From positions 1 to 64,000 of the forward strand of contig NZ_CALPCV010000004.1 in the NCBI RefSeq assembly GCF_943193095.1: a DNA stretch of 64,000 nucleotides, in the 5' to 3' direction. A model generated the notes under the pieces. The model was not told where the DNA came from. It saw nothing but the letters and a program-made list of their open reading frames with translations, and did not search any database. A program made the position numbers and the translations under genes. Positions 51,231 to 59,770 of this stretch are shown here, one piece after another. Source of the stretch: Parasutterella muris. Lineage in GTDB: Bacteria > Pseudomonadota > Gammaproteobacteria > Burkholderiales > Burkholderiaceae_F. The number at the start of each line of letters is the position of its first letter. The stretch's first letter is position 1.

Positions 51231-52201
51231 AAACTCAGGGATTTTTTAAAAACCAAAGAAAAAGCTATTCGCAACCATTCAACTACTACGAAAGAAACAT
51301 GACTAATAAAATTCCTGGAGCCGCTCAAACTATTTCCCCCGGAAGCCAAAGAGGATTTAGGGCTGACTCAAGTCTTACTGATCCACTAGACGAGTGGATG
51401 GCGAAAAATATTAAAAGCAAAAAGACAGCAACCCAAAACTCAAAATCTGAGGAGGCGCCTCAAACTCAGCCTGACAAATCTGTATGCCATATGAGTTTGC
51501 CTACAGAACTAGACTCCATAAATGCTAGATTAAAAAAACTTGAAGACCTCCCTCCAGGCCAAATAATAAACAAAACAGTCTATAAGGCTGACTATGATAA
51601 GGGAACTCTTAGTGCGATCGAAGCATTTAATAACTACCAAAATGTGGTTAATAAATATCATTATGAATCAGAAAAATACTTTCGTGAAACAAAAAGAATC
51701 CAAAAACTCCTGAGCACACTTACCAAAAGGGTACGGGAACTGGAAAGACGGCCCGTCGTAGAGCGATCTGTTATAGACGCCCTAATGTATAGGGTACAAC
51801 AACTGGAACAGCAGATACCCCAGGGGAAGGTATATTCTGAACACTCAACAGCCTCAGACAAAAAGTATCTAGATGATGCAATTAACCAATTTAATTCCAA
51901 AATTGCAGCATTAGATGCAGAGCAATTAAAACTAGAGAAAAATGTTAAATCTGTTCAGGACAGCCTCGAACCTTTTGTGACTCAAGTTGCGAACATCATA
52001 GAAGAAAAGATAAATGAAAAAGCTTCCATAGGAGATTTAGACGTTGTGTTATCTTCTATTTCAAACATAGAATCATCCGTCCAGACACTAACTGATAAGC
52101 TCAATACTTCTTTGGAAAACCTTCCAAAAGAAGTACAAAACAATATAAAAACAGAACGTAAAGAGAATATATCCTCTCTCGTTTCCAAACTCCTCGGATA
52201 G
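51227..52201 (+). CDS. Hypothetical long coiled-coil protein
   Basis: A 324-residue protein with a Ser/Gln/Lys-rich N-terminal 100 residues and a predicted coiled coil over most of 100-320 (LDSINARLKKLEDL; RIQKLLSTLTKRVRELER; repeated hydrophobic heptads after 200). No enzymatic motif or transmembrane segment is seen. Phage structural proteins and cytoskeletal or polar organisers can look like this. It is coupled to the 135-residue gene upstream and ends at a clear terminator. AT-rich codon use suggests acquisition. Confidence 0.6.
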   Translation: MKTQGFFKNQRKSYSQPFNYYERNMTNKIPGAAQTISPGSQRGFRADSSLTDPLDEWMAKNIKSKKTATQNSKSEEAPQTQPDKSVCHMSLPTELDSINARLKKLEDLPPGQIINKTVYKADYDKGTLSAIEAFNNYQNVVNKYHYESEKYFRETKRIQKLLSTLTKRVRELERRPVVERSVIDALMYRVQQLEQQIPQGKVYSEHSTASDKKYLDDAINQFNSKIAALDAEQLKLEKNVKSVQDSLEPFVTQVANIIEEKINEKASIGDLDVVLSSISNIESSVQTLTDKLNTSLENLPKEVQNNIKTERKENISSLVSKLLG

Positions 52202-52206
52202 TTTTC

Positions 52207-52232
52207 AGCCCGCTTCTTACAGCGGGCTTTTT
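52207..52232 (+). terminator. Terminator of the coiled-coil operon
   Basis: AGCCCGCT (52207-52214) and AGCGGGCT (52221-52228) pair around TCTTAC and run into TTTT. Confidence 0.92.
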
Positions 52233-52238
52233 GTTGGG

Positions 52239-52974
52239 TTAAAGAAGAGGCGTAAGTTCAGTATAAGTCTGACCTCCAAACGAGCCATAACCTTCAAAAC
52301 TAACCCAGAACACTGTCTTCTCTTTCGTTATAACTAAGGTTTTACATGTCTTAATCCCTTCAAAACAGGGAAGATATTCTGACTATCTTATGTGATTTTA
52401 TAACATAAATTCAAAAAGTTAAAAATGAATAAATTTAAAAAAAATAATACACGATTTTGCTGATTTAACCCACCTTTTAGGAAGGAAAATAAGTTTTCCA
52501 TCTCCTAATCTCCGTTTAGAAAGTTTTATCCGAAAAATTGTTAAAGAACAGTAAGAGGTAACAATGGATAAGTCTATCTCGCAGTGTGCAGTCCCTCGGA
52601 TATTGAGAAGTTTAGCGAAAAGTTTGTAAGTTAGTTGAAGGTAATGTTGCTAGTGACGAGAACATTTAAATTGAAAACCTTTTCTTGAAATATCTTGTCT
52701 GGCTTGTTGGTTTCGAAGTACTGAAGGTCTGTAGAACAGAAAATCTCTGAATTAAGTTTGCAGCTCTCATGCAGCTGTTGCGAATTACGTCCCGCAGCAG
52801 TGCAGGTCGAGACCAAAATGATTACGCTTCAAGCAGGTTTCTTTACAACGAATATTTCTATCTCGAATAATGTCGGATCAAGACTATCGGAATTCAGCGA
52901 TTTCGGTTAAAGTGGTGACCTATCCGTTTAACTCAGGAAAGTCCGATTGACCAAAAGTTAAGAGGCCTAACAAT
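52239..52974. other. Long intergenic region with a possible gene remnant
   Basis: On the minus strand 52239-52376 is an open stretch of 45 codons ending in a stop, with protein-like composition (TVFWVSFEGYGSFGGQTY) but no start codon. It looks like the 3' end of a lost gene. The rest is AT-rich with no supported gene. The promoter for the UPF0597 gene must lie near the right end. Confidence 0.45.
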
Positions 52975-54258
52975 ATGCTGAATCCGTCTGTACGTCGTCA
53001 AATCATTAAGCTGATTAAAAGAGAAGTTGTTCCCGCACTTGGCTGCACTGAACCGATTGCTGTTGCGCTGGCAGTAACAAAAGCACGGGAAATTCTGGGA
53101 GCGCTTCCCGATAAGATTGAACTCGGATTAAGCGGCAATATTATTAAGAATGCCATGGGCGTCGGTATCCCGGGGACCGGGATGATCGGTTTGCCGATTG
53201 CGGTAGCGCTTGGCGCTTTAATCGGTCGCTCAGAGCTGGAACTTGAAGTGCTGAGAGATGTCTCTGAAGAGTCGGTCGCTGCCGGTAAAGCTTATATTGA
53301 CGAGGACAGGATTGAAATCCTTCTTGATGAAAATGCGCCTTCCAATCTTTACGTAGACGCCAAAGTCTTTAAAGACGGCCATACCGCAAGAGCCATTATC
53401 TCCAGAGAGCACACAAAATTTATTTATCTTGAAAAGGACGATGAAGTTCTTTATCAGGAAGCTGAACAGCAGGGCGATGAGGAAGAGGGCGATGATGATA
53501 TCAAGCTCGATATGAAAACCGTCTATGAATTCGCTATTGAGAGCCCTCTGGATGAAATCGCTTTTATTCTGCAAGCAAGAGATCTTAATAAGCGCGCTGC
53601 GGAACTGGCGCTTTCAGGAGACTATGGTCATTCATTAGGCGCCATGATTAAAAATCGCGGAGCCCGATATTTCGGCGATACAACGGTTGCCCATATGATT
53701 GCTTACACTTCTGCGGCATGCGACGCACGTATGGGCGGTGCGACGATCGCGGTTATGTCAAATTCCGGAAGCGGAAATCAAGGGATTACCGCGACGCTTC
53801 CTGTGGTCTCCTATGCGGAAGACTGTGACGCTTCAGAAGAACAATTGATCCGAGCGCTTACGCTGAGTCACCTCACCAGTATTTACATCAAGCAGAATCT
53901 CGGAAGGCTTTCCGCTTTATGCGGATGCGTCGTGGCATCCACCGGCGCTTCTTCCGGCATTACTTGGCTGATGGGCGGCAAGTTCCCGGAGGTCTGCGCA
54001 GCAATTAAAAACATGATCGCTAACTTGGCAGGAATGCTTTGCGACGGAGCAAAGCCCGCATGTTCACTTAAAATTTCTTCCGGCGTATCAACGGCAATGA
54101 TGTCTGCGCTGCTCGCCATGAATGAACACTGCGTTTCCGAGATGGAAGGCATCGTGAGTGACGACATTGATCAGACCATTAGGAATCTGACATCCATTGG
54201 CAAAGAATCCATGATGGAAACAGATAAGCAGGTTCTGCAGATCATGATCTGTAAATAG
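52975..54258 (+). CDS. UPF0597 family L-cysteine desulfidase (CyuA/YhaM-like)
   Basis: A 427-residue cytoplasmic protein of the serine dehydratase-alpha-like UPF0597 family, represented by E. coli CyuA, which cleaves cysteine to pyruvate, ammonia and sulfide with an iron-sulfur cluster. LGCTEPIAVALAVT, GIPGTGMIGLPIAVALGAL, MSNSGSGNQGI and GCVVASTGASSGITWLMGG are family signatures. Conserved Cys residues in GCTEP, CGCVV and the AGMLCDGAK stretch are plausible cluster ligands. An acidic insert (EEEGDDD) near residue 170 is unremarkable. No linked transporter is present. Confidence 0.92.
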   Translation: MLNPSVRRQIIKLIKREVVPALGCTEPIAVALAVTKAREILGALPDKIELGLSGNIIKNAMGVGIPGTGMIGLPIAVALGALIGRSELELEVLRDVSEESVAAGKAYIDEDRIEILLDENAPSNLYVDAKVFKDGHTARAIISREHTKFIYLEKDDEVLYQEAEQQGDEEEGDDDIKLDMKTVYEFAIESPLDEIAFILQARDLNKRAAELALSGDYGHSLGAMIKNRGARYFGDTTVAHMIAYTSAACDARMGGATIAVMSNSGSGNQGITATLPVVSYAEDCDASEEQLIRALTLSHLTSIYIKQNLGRLSALCGCVVASTGASSGITWLMGGKFPEVCAAIKNMIANLAGMLCDGAKPACSLKISSGVSTAMMSALLAMNEHCVSEMEGIVSDDIDQTIRNLTSIGKESMMETDKQVLQIMICK

Positions 54259-54291
54259 CTGACTTATTTTCCACTATTAATAGAGCGAATA

Positions 54292-54327
54292 GACTGGAAT
54301 CCGCCGTTGCGTTTCCGGTCTTTCTGA
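54292..54327 (+). terminator. Possible terminator of the UPF0597 gene
   Basis: GACTGGAA (54292-54299) pairs with TTCCGGTC (54313-54320) with one G-U, followed by TTTCTGATTATTTT. Confidence 0.5.
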
Positions 54328-54421
54328 TTATTTTCATCCTTATCGCTGATGAATTTAAGGAGCCCGCTTTTAATTAAGCCGATTGTTTTGCTGCGCACTA
54401 TCGCTAATTGAGCAGTGATCT

Positions 54422-55193
54422 CTATATGCTGGAAACCGCGGCGCTGAGGCAGCTTTTTAGCGCTTTTGAAGTTATTGCAAAATTTTCGAGCAGCTCGGCG
54501 TCTTTTTCATCTTCGTATAAATCTCTTCTGGTCTCAATCATGACTGAAGAAACTCTCGGATCGCTTAGATAGAAGGCCTGCGGTACCAATGCTCCGCTAA
54601 AAGGTGCATTTAGCCCGGTATCAAAGGTTTTATTAAAGGATTGATAAAACGCTTCAGAGATTTCGGAAGATGTGTGATAGGGGTCTGTACCGATACACAC
54701 TTCCGGACGATCTTTTAACAAGGGACCTTCATAAGGAAGCTGCTCAGAGGAAAAACTATGTAGATCGATGATGAGGACCTTCCCGTAACGGCTCAGCGCG
54801 TCTTTAACTTTACGCGTTAGCGTGTAGTGATGCGGATAAGTAGTACTCTCTCAAAAGACGACTTCTTTCAGCCGCAGAGAGTTCCCGCCTTAATGTCTTG
54901 AGATCGTGAGTTTTTTGATAGATGACGCCCATACCAATGCCGGACATGCTTTCCAGGCTGTCGTCAGCGAAGCGCTCAACATCTACCACTAAACGACTGA
55001 TCGGACTGACAACTGTTTGTTCGACAGGTATTCCGTTTGAGTATAGTGCGAGGGTCCAAAAATCAGTCATCTTGACGAACTCTTTCTGGAGCAACTCCGT
55101 ACTTAATATAAACTGGTTCCGGATGTCATATGGAATATGAGTTGAATCATGCGGAACATGGAAAATAACCCATTTGGGAAAATTAAATTTCAT
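54422..55193 (-). pseudogene. N-formylglutamate amidohydrolase, single frameshift
   Basis: Two minus-strand pieces make one protein of about 256 residues. The first (55193 to about 54840) starts MKFNFPKWVIFHVPHDSTHI and carries VVSPISRLVVDVERFADD. The second (to 54422) continues YPHHYTLTRKVKDALSRYGK, then IIDLHSFSSEQLPYE. These are the metal and substrate motifs of the N-formylglutamate amidohydrolase family (HVPHxS, SR..VD.ER, DxHSF). The total length is one base over a multiple of three, and the shift lies near 54836-54846 in a TACTACTTAT context. It could be a real pseudogene or a sequencing error. Confidence 0.8.
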
Positions 55194-55668
55194 TTTTTTC
55201 TTCGAATCAAAAATAAAACTTATGGGTCTAGAGTGTAGATGCCGCTGATGAAATGATGATTAATAATGCTGAGTTTTAATATATTGAAGAAAGGCGGTAT
55301 CTGAGGCTTGAAGTCCGTAACAGATTGGAGAAACTTACTTAGAGAAAGAAGTTTAGTGTTTCAAATACAGCGAAGGCTGGGATGCATATTCCCGGCAATG
55401 GTTTGGTAAGGCAGGTATATGCTGCAGATAAGAGCAGAGATTAAATGTTTTGGGCTTTTTTATGGGGATTCGGGCAGGCTGAAGAGGATAGATCGGTATC
55501 AAAGACGTGAAGTGTTGATTTATAAAGCGCTGATGTGATTATTCGACAGCTTTTAATTCTCAAAGTTTATTTTGTAGTACTTAGAGGCAGACTCTAAGGC
55601 AGACTCTACATCAAGTTTAATTAGGCTCTATATTTTCTGCCGCAGCGATTGAATGAAATCGCAGACCG
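55194..55668. other. Intergenic region without a gene
   Basis: About 475 bases of mixed composition with no open frame of note. The only structure that I see is the small tandem repeat at 55585-55608. Confidence 0.5.
55585..55608. repeat. Two tandem copies of a 12-base unit
   Basis: AGGCAGACTCTA occurs twice in direct succession. Probably a replication-slippage product. Confidence 0.8.
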
Positions 55669-55691
55669 ATAAAAATCCCGCCGAAGCGGGA
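55669..55691 (-). terminator. Terminator of the ABC exporter operon
   Basis: On the minus strand TCCCGC-TTCG-GCGGGA (55691-55676) is followed by TTTTT. It lies about 15 bases past the permease stop. Confidence 0.9.
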
Positions 55692-55706
55692 CGAAACGAG
55701 GGCCTT

Positions 55707-56501
55707 CTACTTTCGAATTTTATATCCGATCTGCATTAGATACGTCGCAAAGCCCGCGGATAAGATGCCGAAAAAACTGACGATAAAAAGACTGACCCAA
55801 GGATTAAAGTCGCTCTGCGAGAAAAATCCATATCGGAACCCGTCAATGATGTAGAAAAACGGATTGAATCTAGAAAGCGTCTGGAAAATCGGCGGCAGCT
55901 GGTGAATCGAGTAAAACACTCCGGAAAGAAATGTCAGCGGCAGAATCACAAAACTCTGGAACGCTCCGATCTGATCAAATTTGTCTGCCCATAATCCTGC
56001 GATCAGTCCGAGAGAACCCATCAGCATCGCGCCCATAAACGCAAAAATTAAAATCCATAAAACATGCTGCATGGGAGGCGCTGACCAAAACACCGAAGCC
56101 AGCAGCACGCCGCCGCCCACGATCAGCCCTCGCACCACAGAAGCGCCGATCATCGCAAGAGAAAGCTCCCAGCCGGAAAAGGGCGGAAGCTGAATAAATA
56201 TCAGACTCCCCATGATCTTGGACGACAGCACCGAAGAGGAACTGTTGCCGAATGCGTTCTGCAGCAGCGTCATCATGACGAGACCCGGAACTAAAAAGTG
56301 CAGATAATTAACGCCGTCAAAGGTCGGCATGCGGCCGGATAAAACCTGACCGAATACTGTCAGATATAAAACGCCCATCAGCACCGGCGCAAAAATCGTC
56401 TGCAGCGCAATCTTCTTAAACCGCAGTATTTCCTTTTCCAGCAATGTCAGGAAAGAGGCGCCGGGACGATACGGCTGCGGTTCGATCTTGTATTGGGTCA
56501 T
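55707..56501 (-). CDS. ABC-2 type transporter permease (YadH-like)
   Basis: A 264-residue membrane protein with six predicted helices. FLVPGLVMMTLLQNAFGNSSSS is the typical ABC-2 core, and FLSGVFYSIHQLPPIFQTLSRFNPFFYIIDG is the conserved segment before the last helix. It pairs with the ATPase gene whose stop it overlaps by four bases (ATGA). YadGH-type exporters move unknown hydrophobic compounds; drug or polysaccharide export is possible. The substrate cannot be told. Confidence 0.92.
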   Translation of the reverse strand: MTQYKIEPQPYRPGASFLTLLEKEILRFKKIALQTIFAPVLMGVLYLTVFGQVLSGRMPTFDGVNYLHFLVPGLVMMTLLQNAFGNSSSSVLSSKIMGSLIFIQLPPFSGWELSLAMIGASVVRGLIVGGGVLLASVFWSAPPMQHVLWILIFAFMGAMLMGSLGLIAGLWADKFDQIGAFQSFVILPLTFLSGVFYSIHQLPPIFQTLSRFNPFFYIIDGFRYGFFSQSDFNPWVSLFIVSFFGILSAGFATYLMQIGYKIRK

Positions 56502-57415
56502 TCGTCGGTAATCCTCAAAAATACTTCTTCTAAGTTCGCTTTTCCCAGCTCCAGACCTTCGGGCTTGAGGTCGACAGCTTCCAGAGCCTCTAAAAGACGG
56601 CGAAGCTCTTCAGGTCCGCTATAGGACATGGAGTAAAACCCGTTAGGGAGCTTCTCGCAACGGAAGGGAAAATCTTTTGGCAGCGGTGCGGAAAGCGCGA
56701 ATATCACACGATCTTTGGAATATTCTTTTAAAAGTACCTGTGTATCTTCAAGCGCTGCGACCTGCCCGTGATTAAGGAGCGCGACTCTTCGGCAAAGCCG
56801 CTCGGCTTCTTCTAAGTAATGCGTCGTCAAAATAATCGTATGCCCCTTTCGGTTGAGATCTTCCATAAATTCCCAAAGGCGGTGACGCAGCGCAATGTCG
56901 ACTCCGGCGGTCGGTTCATCAAGAACAATTAGAGGAGGGCGGTGTACCAGAGCTTGAGCGATCAGTACGCGTCGCTTCATGCCGCCGGAAAGACGCATTA
57001 CGCTGTCTTTTTTCTTGTCCGAAAGATCGAGAACCTCTAAAAGCTCATCAATCCATTTGCCGTTGTCTCTCAAACCGAAATAGCCGCTCTGCTGCCGAAG
57101 TGTCTCGTAAACGGACAGGAACGGATCAAAGGTGATTTCCTGCGGAACAATGCCGACGCACATTTTAAAATTTCGCCAGTCCCGATGAATGTCGTATCCA
57201 AGAATGGAAATTTCTCCGCAGTCCGGATTAACCGTCTTGGCCAGCACGCCGATAAGCGTGCTCTTGCCGGCTCCGTTCGGGCCGAGCAGCCCAAAGAAAT
57301 CTCCTTGTTCAATAGAAAAGGAAATGTCGGTCAGAGCTTTTTTCTCACGGCCGCTCTGATGAAAGGTTTTCGAAAGGCCCTTGATACAGAGAGCCGCCGG
57401 GTTGCTGGTTGCCAA
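56498..57415 (-). CDS. ABC transporter ATP-binding protein (YadG-like)
   Basis: A 305-residue ATPase of the DrrA/YadG class. Walker A is GPNGAGKST (about residues 45-53), the Q-loop is in VGIVPQEITFDPF, the signature LSGGMKRR, Walker B LIVLDEPTAGVD and the H-loop TTHYLEEAERL. A C-terminal extension of about 80 residues is usual for this class and ends LEEVFLRITDE. It forms a two-gene exporter operon with the permease. It lies about 100 bases after the radical-SAM gene on the same strand, so read-through from that iron-regulated gene is possible. Confidence 0.95.
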   Translation of the reverse strand: MATSNPAALCIKGLSKTFHQSGREKKALTDISFSIEQGDFFGLLGPNGAGKSTLIGVLAKTVNPDCGEISILGYDIHRDWRNFKMCVGIVPQEITFDPFLSVYETLRQQSGYFGLRDNGKWIDELLEVLDLSDKKKDSVMRLSGGMKRRVLIAQALVHRPPLIVLDEPTAGVDIALRHRLWEFMEDLNRKGHTIILTTHYLEEAERLCRRVALLNHGQVAALEDTQVLLKEYSKDRVIFALSAPLPKDFPFRCEKLPNGFYSMSYSGPEELRRLLEALEAVDLKPEGLELGKANLEEVFLRITDE

Positions 57416-57514
57416 ATTAAACCTCCGCGTCGTTCAGCTAAAAGGTTGAAGAGAGTGGGACAGAAGCGGGAAGAAGCTCTGCATCCGTCCCAAGCGTTTC
57501 AATTAAAGAAGATG

Positions 57515-58978
57515 CTATTTCCTCGGAACGCCGTCAAGCCACGCCTGACCCTGATTGGGCGAATACACACTCTGCTCAATCAGATCTTCCGTACGCACAG
57601 ATCCTTTAGAGAGCACTCCTGTCAGCGCTTCCGTGAGAAGCTGCGCCATCGTGACGTACCAGAACTGTCCCGCGACGGTCGGAATAAAGAGATCGTCTTT
57701 CTTCTCTAAAAGTCCAGCCCTAATCCATTGATCGGTAACGGGTTTCAGCGGTTTTTCGATTTCGACTCCGAACGCTTCTCCGATTGCTTTAAGAGAGAAC
57801 GGACCGGATTCAACGCTCGAAGCCAGTGTGCGGAGCAAATACCAGTTTTCCTGAGGCTTCATCATCACAAAGACCGGTTTCTGGTCCTTCTCAACCATTT
57901 CGTTCCATTTGGAGAGCTTGCGCTCCTGCATCCAGCTGTGTCCGCTGAGTTTGCCGCCCGCGCCGCATCCGAACGGAAGACAGTCCAGAGAACCTTTGGC
58001 TAAGGAATTGTAGATATTGCGCTCTCTCGCGGTTCTTGCCCGATGCGTGTTGGTGAGACGCCGCCACTCGCCGTGCGCGGAAAACACTTCCACGCTGCGC
58101 GCAAACATATCGGCGGCTTCCGCAAGCGTTGCAGCGGGCTCCAGCAGCCCCGCCTGAATTCTCTTATTCAGAGGAGACTTTTCAAACACATTGAGCTGAT
58201 AGCAGTCGACGCCGTCGATTGGAAGTTCCGAAGCGATCTTCAGATCGCTCTCCCAAGCAGTACCTTTTTGTCCGGGGAACCCAAAGAGCAGGTCGATGAC
58301 GACAGCGGCCTGCCTATTCGCGGCAATCTCTTCGAGTCTGCGGATGACGCGTTCTGGCGTATCGATGCGCTGCATCTCTTTGCGAATCTTCGCGTCAAAG
58401 CTCTGTACGCCGAAAGAAAACCGGTTGACGCCCCCCTCGAGCGACGCTTCGAGCATTTCGTCCGTCATGTTATGGACTCGTCCTTCGACAGTAATTTCGC
58501 AGTCATCGGAGAGGGGAAGATATTTTTTTGCAGCGATGAGCAGCTCTTTTAATTGTTGGGGAGGAAGAGCGGTCGGAGTTCCGCCGCCAAAATATAAGGC
58601 TTTGATCGGCGCGGAGTTCTGAGCGGGGCGCCCGCTCCAAAGCGCGAATTCGCGAATGAGGTTGCGGCAGTAGCGCTCTGATTCTTCCGCGGTCCAGGGA
58701 TTCTGATAGAACATGCAGAATAAGCAGCGGCTTTCGCAGAAAGGAATATGTACGTAGGCAAGCGCTTCTTTTCTGCGGGGCTCATGCGACTTCTTCTCCA
58801 GATAGTTTCGAGCAGTGCTCCAAAGCATCGGAATACCGAAAGGTCCCGAGTGGACGGTAGCCTTTGCCGGGAATGCGCGGTGCAGGGCGTCCTCTTCATT
58901 GGCAAAGTACGCATCCATATTTTTCTGTTTCATCAGAAGCTTTTTAAATAACTGAACTCCGGTTTCAAACGAGGACAT
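57515..58978 (-). CDS. HutW/ChuW-like radical-SAM protein (paralogue)
   Basis: A 487-residue radical-SAM enzyme of the coproporphyrinogen-oxidase-like group. The cluster motif is CESRCLFC, followed by FGGGTPTALPPQQLKEL, EGRVHNMTDEMLEA, RFSFGVQSFD and GVDCYQLNVFEKSPL. This is the HutW/ChuW family, whose studied member opens the haem ring anaerobically and methylates it (anaerobilin formation). It is clearly homologous to the divergent protein at 59771. GGAG precedes the ATG. Whether both copies do the same reaction is not known; two genes suggest different porphyrin substrates or division of labour. Confidence 0.85.
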   Translation of the reverse strand: MSSFETGVQLFKKLLMKQKNMDAYFANEEDALHRAFPAKATVHSGPFGIPMLWSTARNYLEKKSHEPRRKEALAYVHIPFCESRCLFCMFYQNPWTAEESERYCRNLIREFALWSGRPAQNSAPIKALYFGGGTPTALPPQQLKELLIAAKKYLPLSDDCEITVEGRVHNMTDEMLEASLEGGVNRFSFGVQSFDAKIRKEMQRIDTPERVIRRLEEIAANRQAAVVIDLLFGFPGQKGTAWESDLKIASELPIDGVDCYQLNVFEKSPLNKRIQAGLLEPAATLAEAADMFARSVEVFSAHGEWRRLTNTHRARTARERNIYNSLAKGSLDCLPFGCGAGGKLSGHSWMQERKLSKWNEMVEKDQKPVFVMMKPQENWYLLRTLASSVESGPFSLKAIGEAFGVEIEKPLKPVTDQWIRAGLLEKKDDLFIPTVAGQFWYVTMAQLLTEALTGVLSKGSVRTEDLIEQSVYSPNQGQAWLDGVPRK

Positions 58979-59280
58979 CGAGCACTCCAGTGTAAGAAGT
59001 CATAAGCCGTCCGATACGGCGGTAATGACCGTTGTTTAATGCTCAGGGGCCTTTATCAAGGTCCCAAAAAAATCTGCATTCGGCAAAGGCGTTTTCCCTC
59101 GTAATCTCAGTGAGAGTCTCGGGCCGTACGCGGATTGCCTGACAATTTAGAAATTCATTCTAACGAACAAAAATCGATGCAATCGTGTATGAACTTAGGG
59201 CGGAAATAGAGCGCTATTTAGTAAAAAAATCGATAAAACAGGAGGTTATAAGACATACGGTTCAATATCTTAGGGAATAC

Positions 59281-59299
59281 GATAATGAGAATTAATCTC
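59281..59299. promoter_or_regulatory. Fur-like site 1
   Basis: GATAATGAGAATTAATCTC matches the first half of the Fur consensus (GATAATGATAATCATTATC) well and the second half partly. It lies 303 bases upstream of the minus-strand gene start and 472 bases before the plus-strand one. Confidence 0.5.
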
Positions 59300-59722
59300 G
59301 ATGATGTAAATAAGTTAAACAGAAAGGCAGAAAATTGTACGTTTTTAATCACTTTTTCTAAGAATTCCCTAAGCTTGAATCTTTTTAGACGCTGCAAAGG
59401 ATGGCCTTAGGGCTTTTGCTGAGAACAGGATCAAAATAAAATTATCACGTATATACAATTAGATAAATAAATTTTGTTTTATCCTGAAATGATCCGTTTC
59501 TTGGAATAACAGATGTGAAGAAAGAACGTTTGATCACCGGAACAATCGCTTTAGTTTAAGTTTTATTGGATAAATGTTTCATATTTATCCTTAAAATGTT
59601 AATAAAAGTTATATCAAATAATCAAATAGATAAATAGATGATTCGCAAATACGCCTGAGGCGGATCAGGGTTTTTGCTAATGAGAATAAGAAGCATTCAA
59701 GTAAATTTTTAGAATATGATTC

Positions 59723-59742
59723 GATGAATGAGAATCATTATC
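59723..59742 (+). promoter_or_regulatory. Fur box upstream of hutW
   Basis: GATGAATGAGAATCATTATC is very close to the Fur consensus and ends 29 bases before the ATG, where it would cover a promoter. The operon should be induced by iron limitation. Confidence 0.75.
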
Positions 59743-59770
59743 GATTAAATATTTAAGTTTTTGATAAGTT

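Larger units (their letters stand above)
58979..59770. other. Divergent regulatory region between the two HutW-like genes
   Basis: 792 bases, AT-rich in the right two thirds, with no open frame of note. It contains two Fur-like sites (59281-59299, 59723-59742) and a weaker one near 59678-59697. The promoters of both divergent genes should lie here. Confidence 0.7.
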
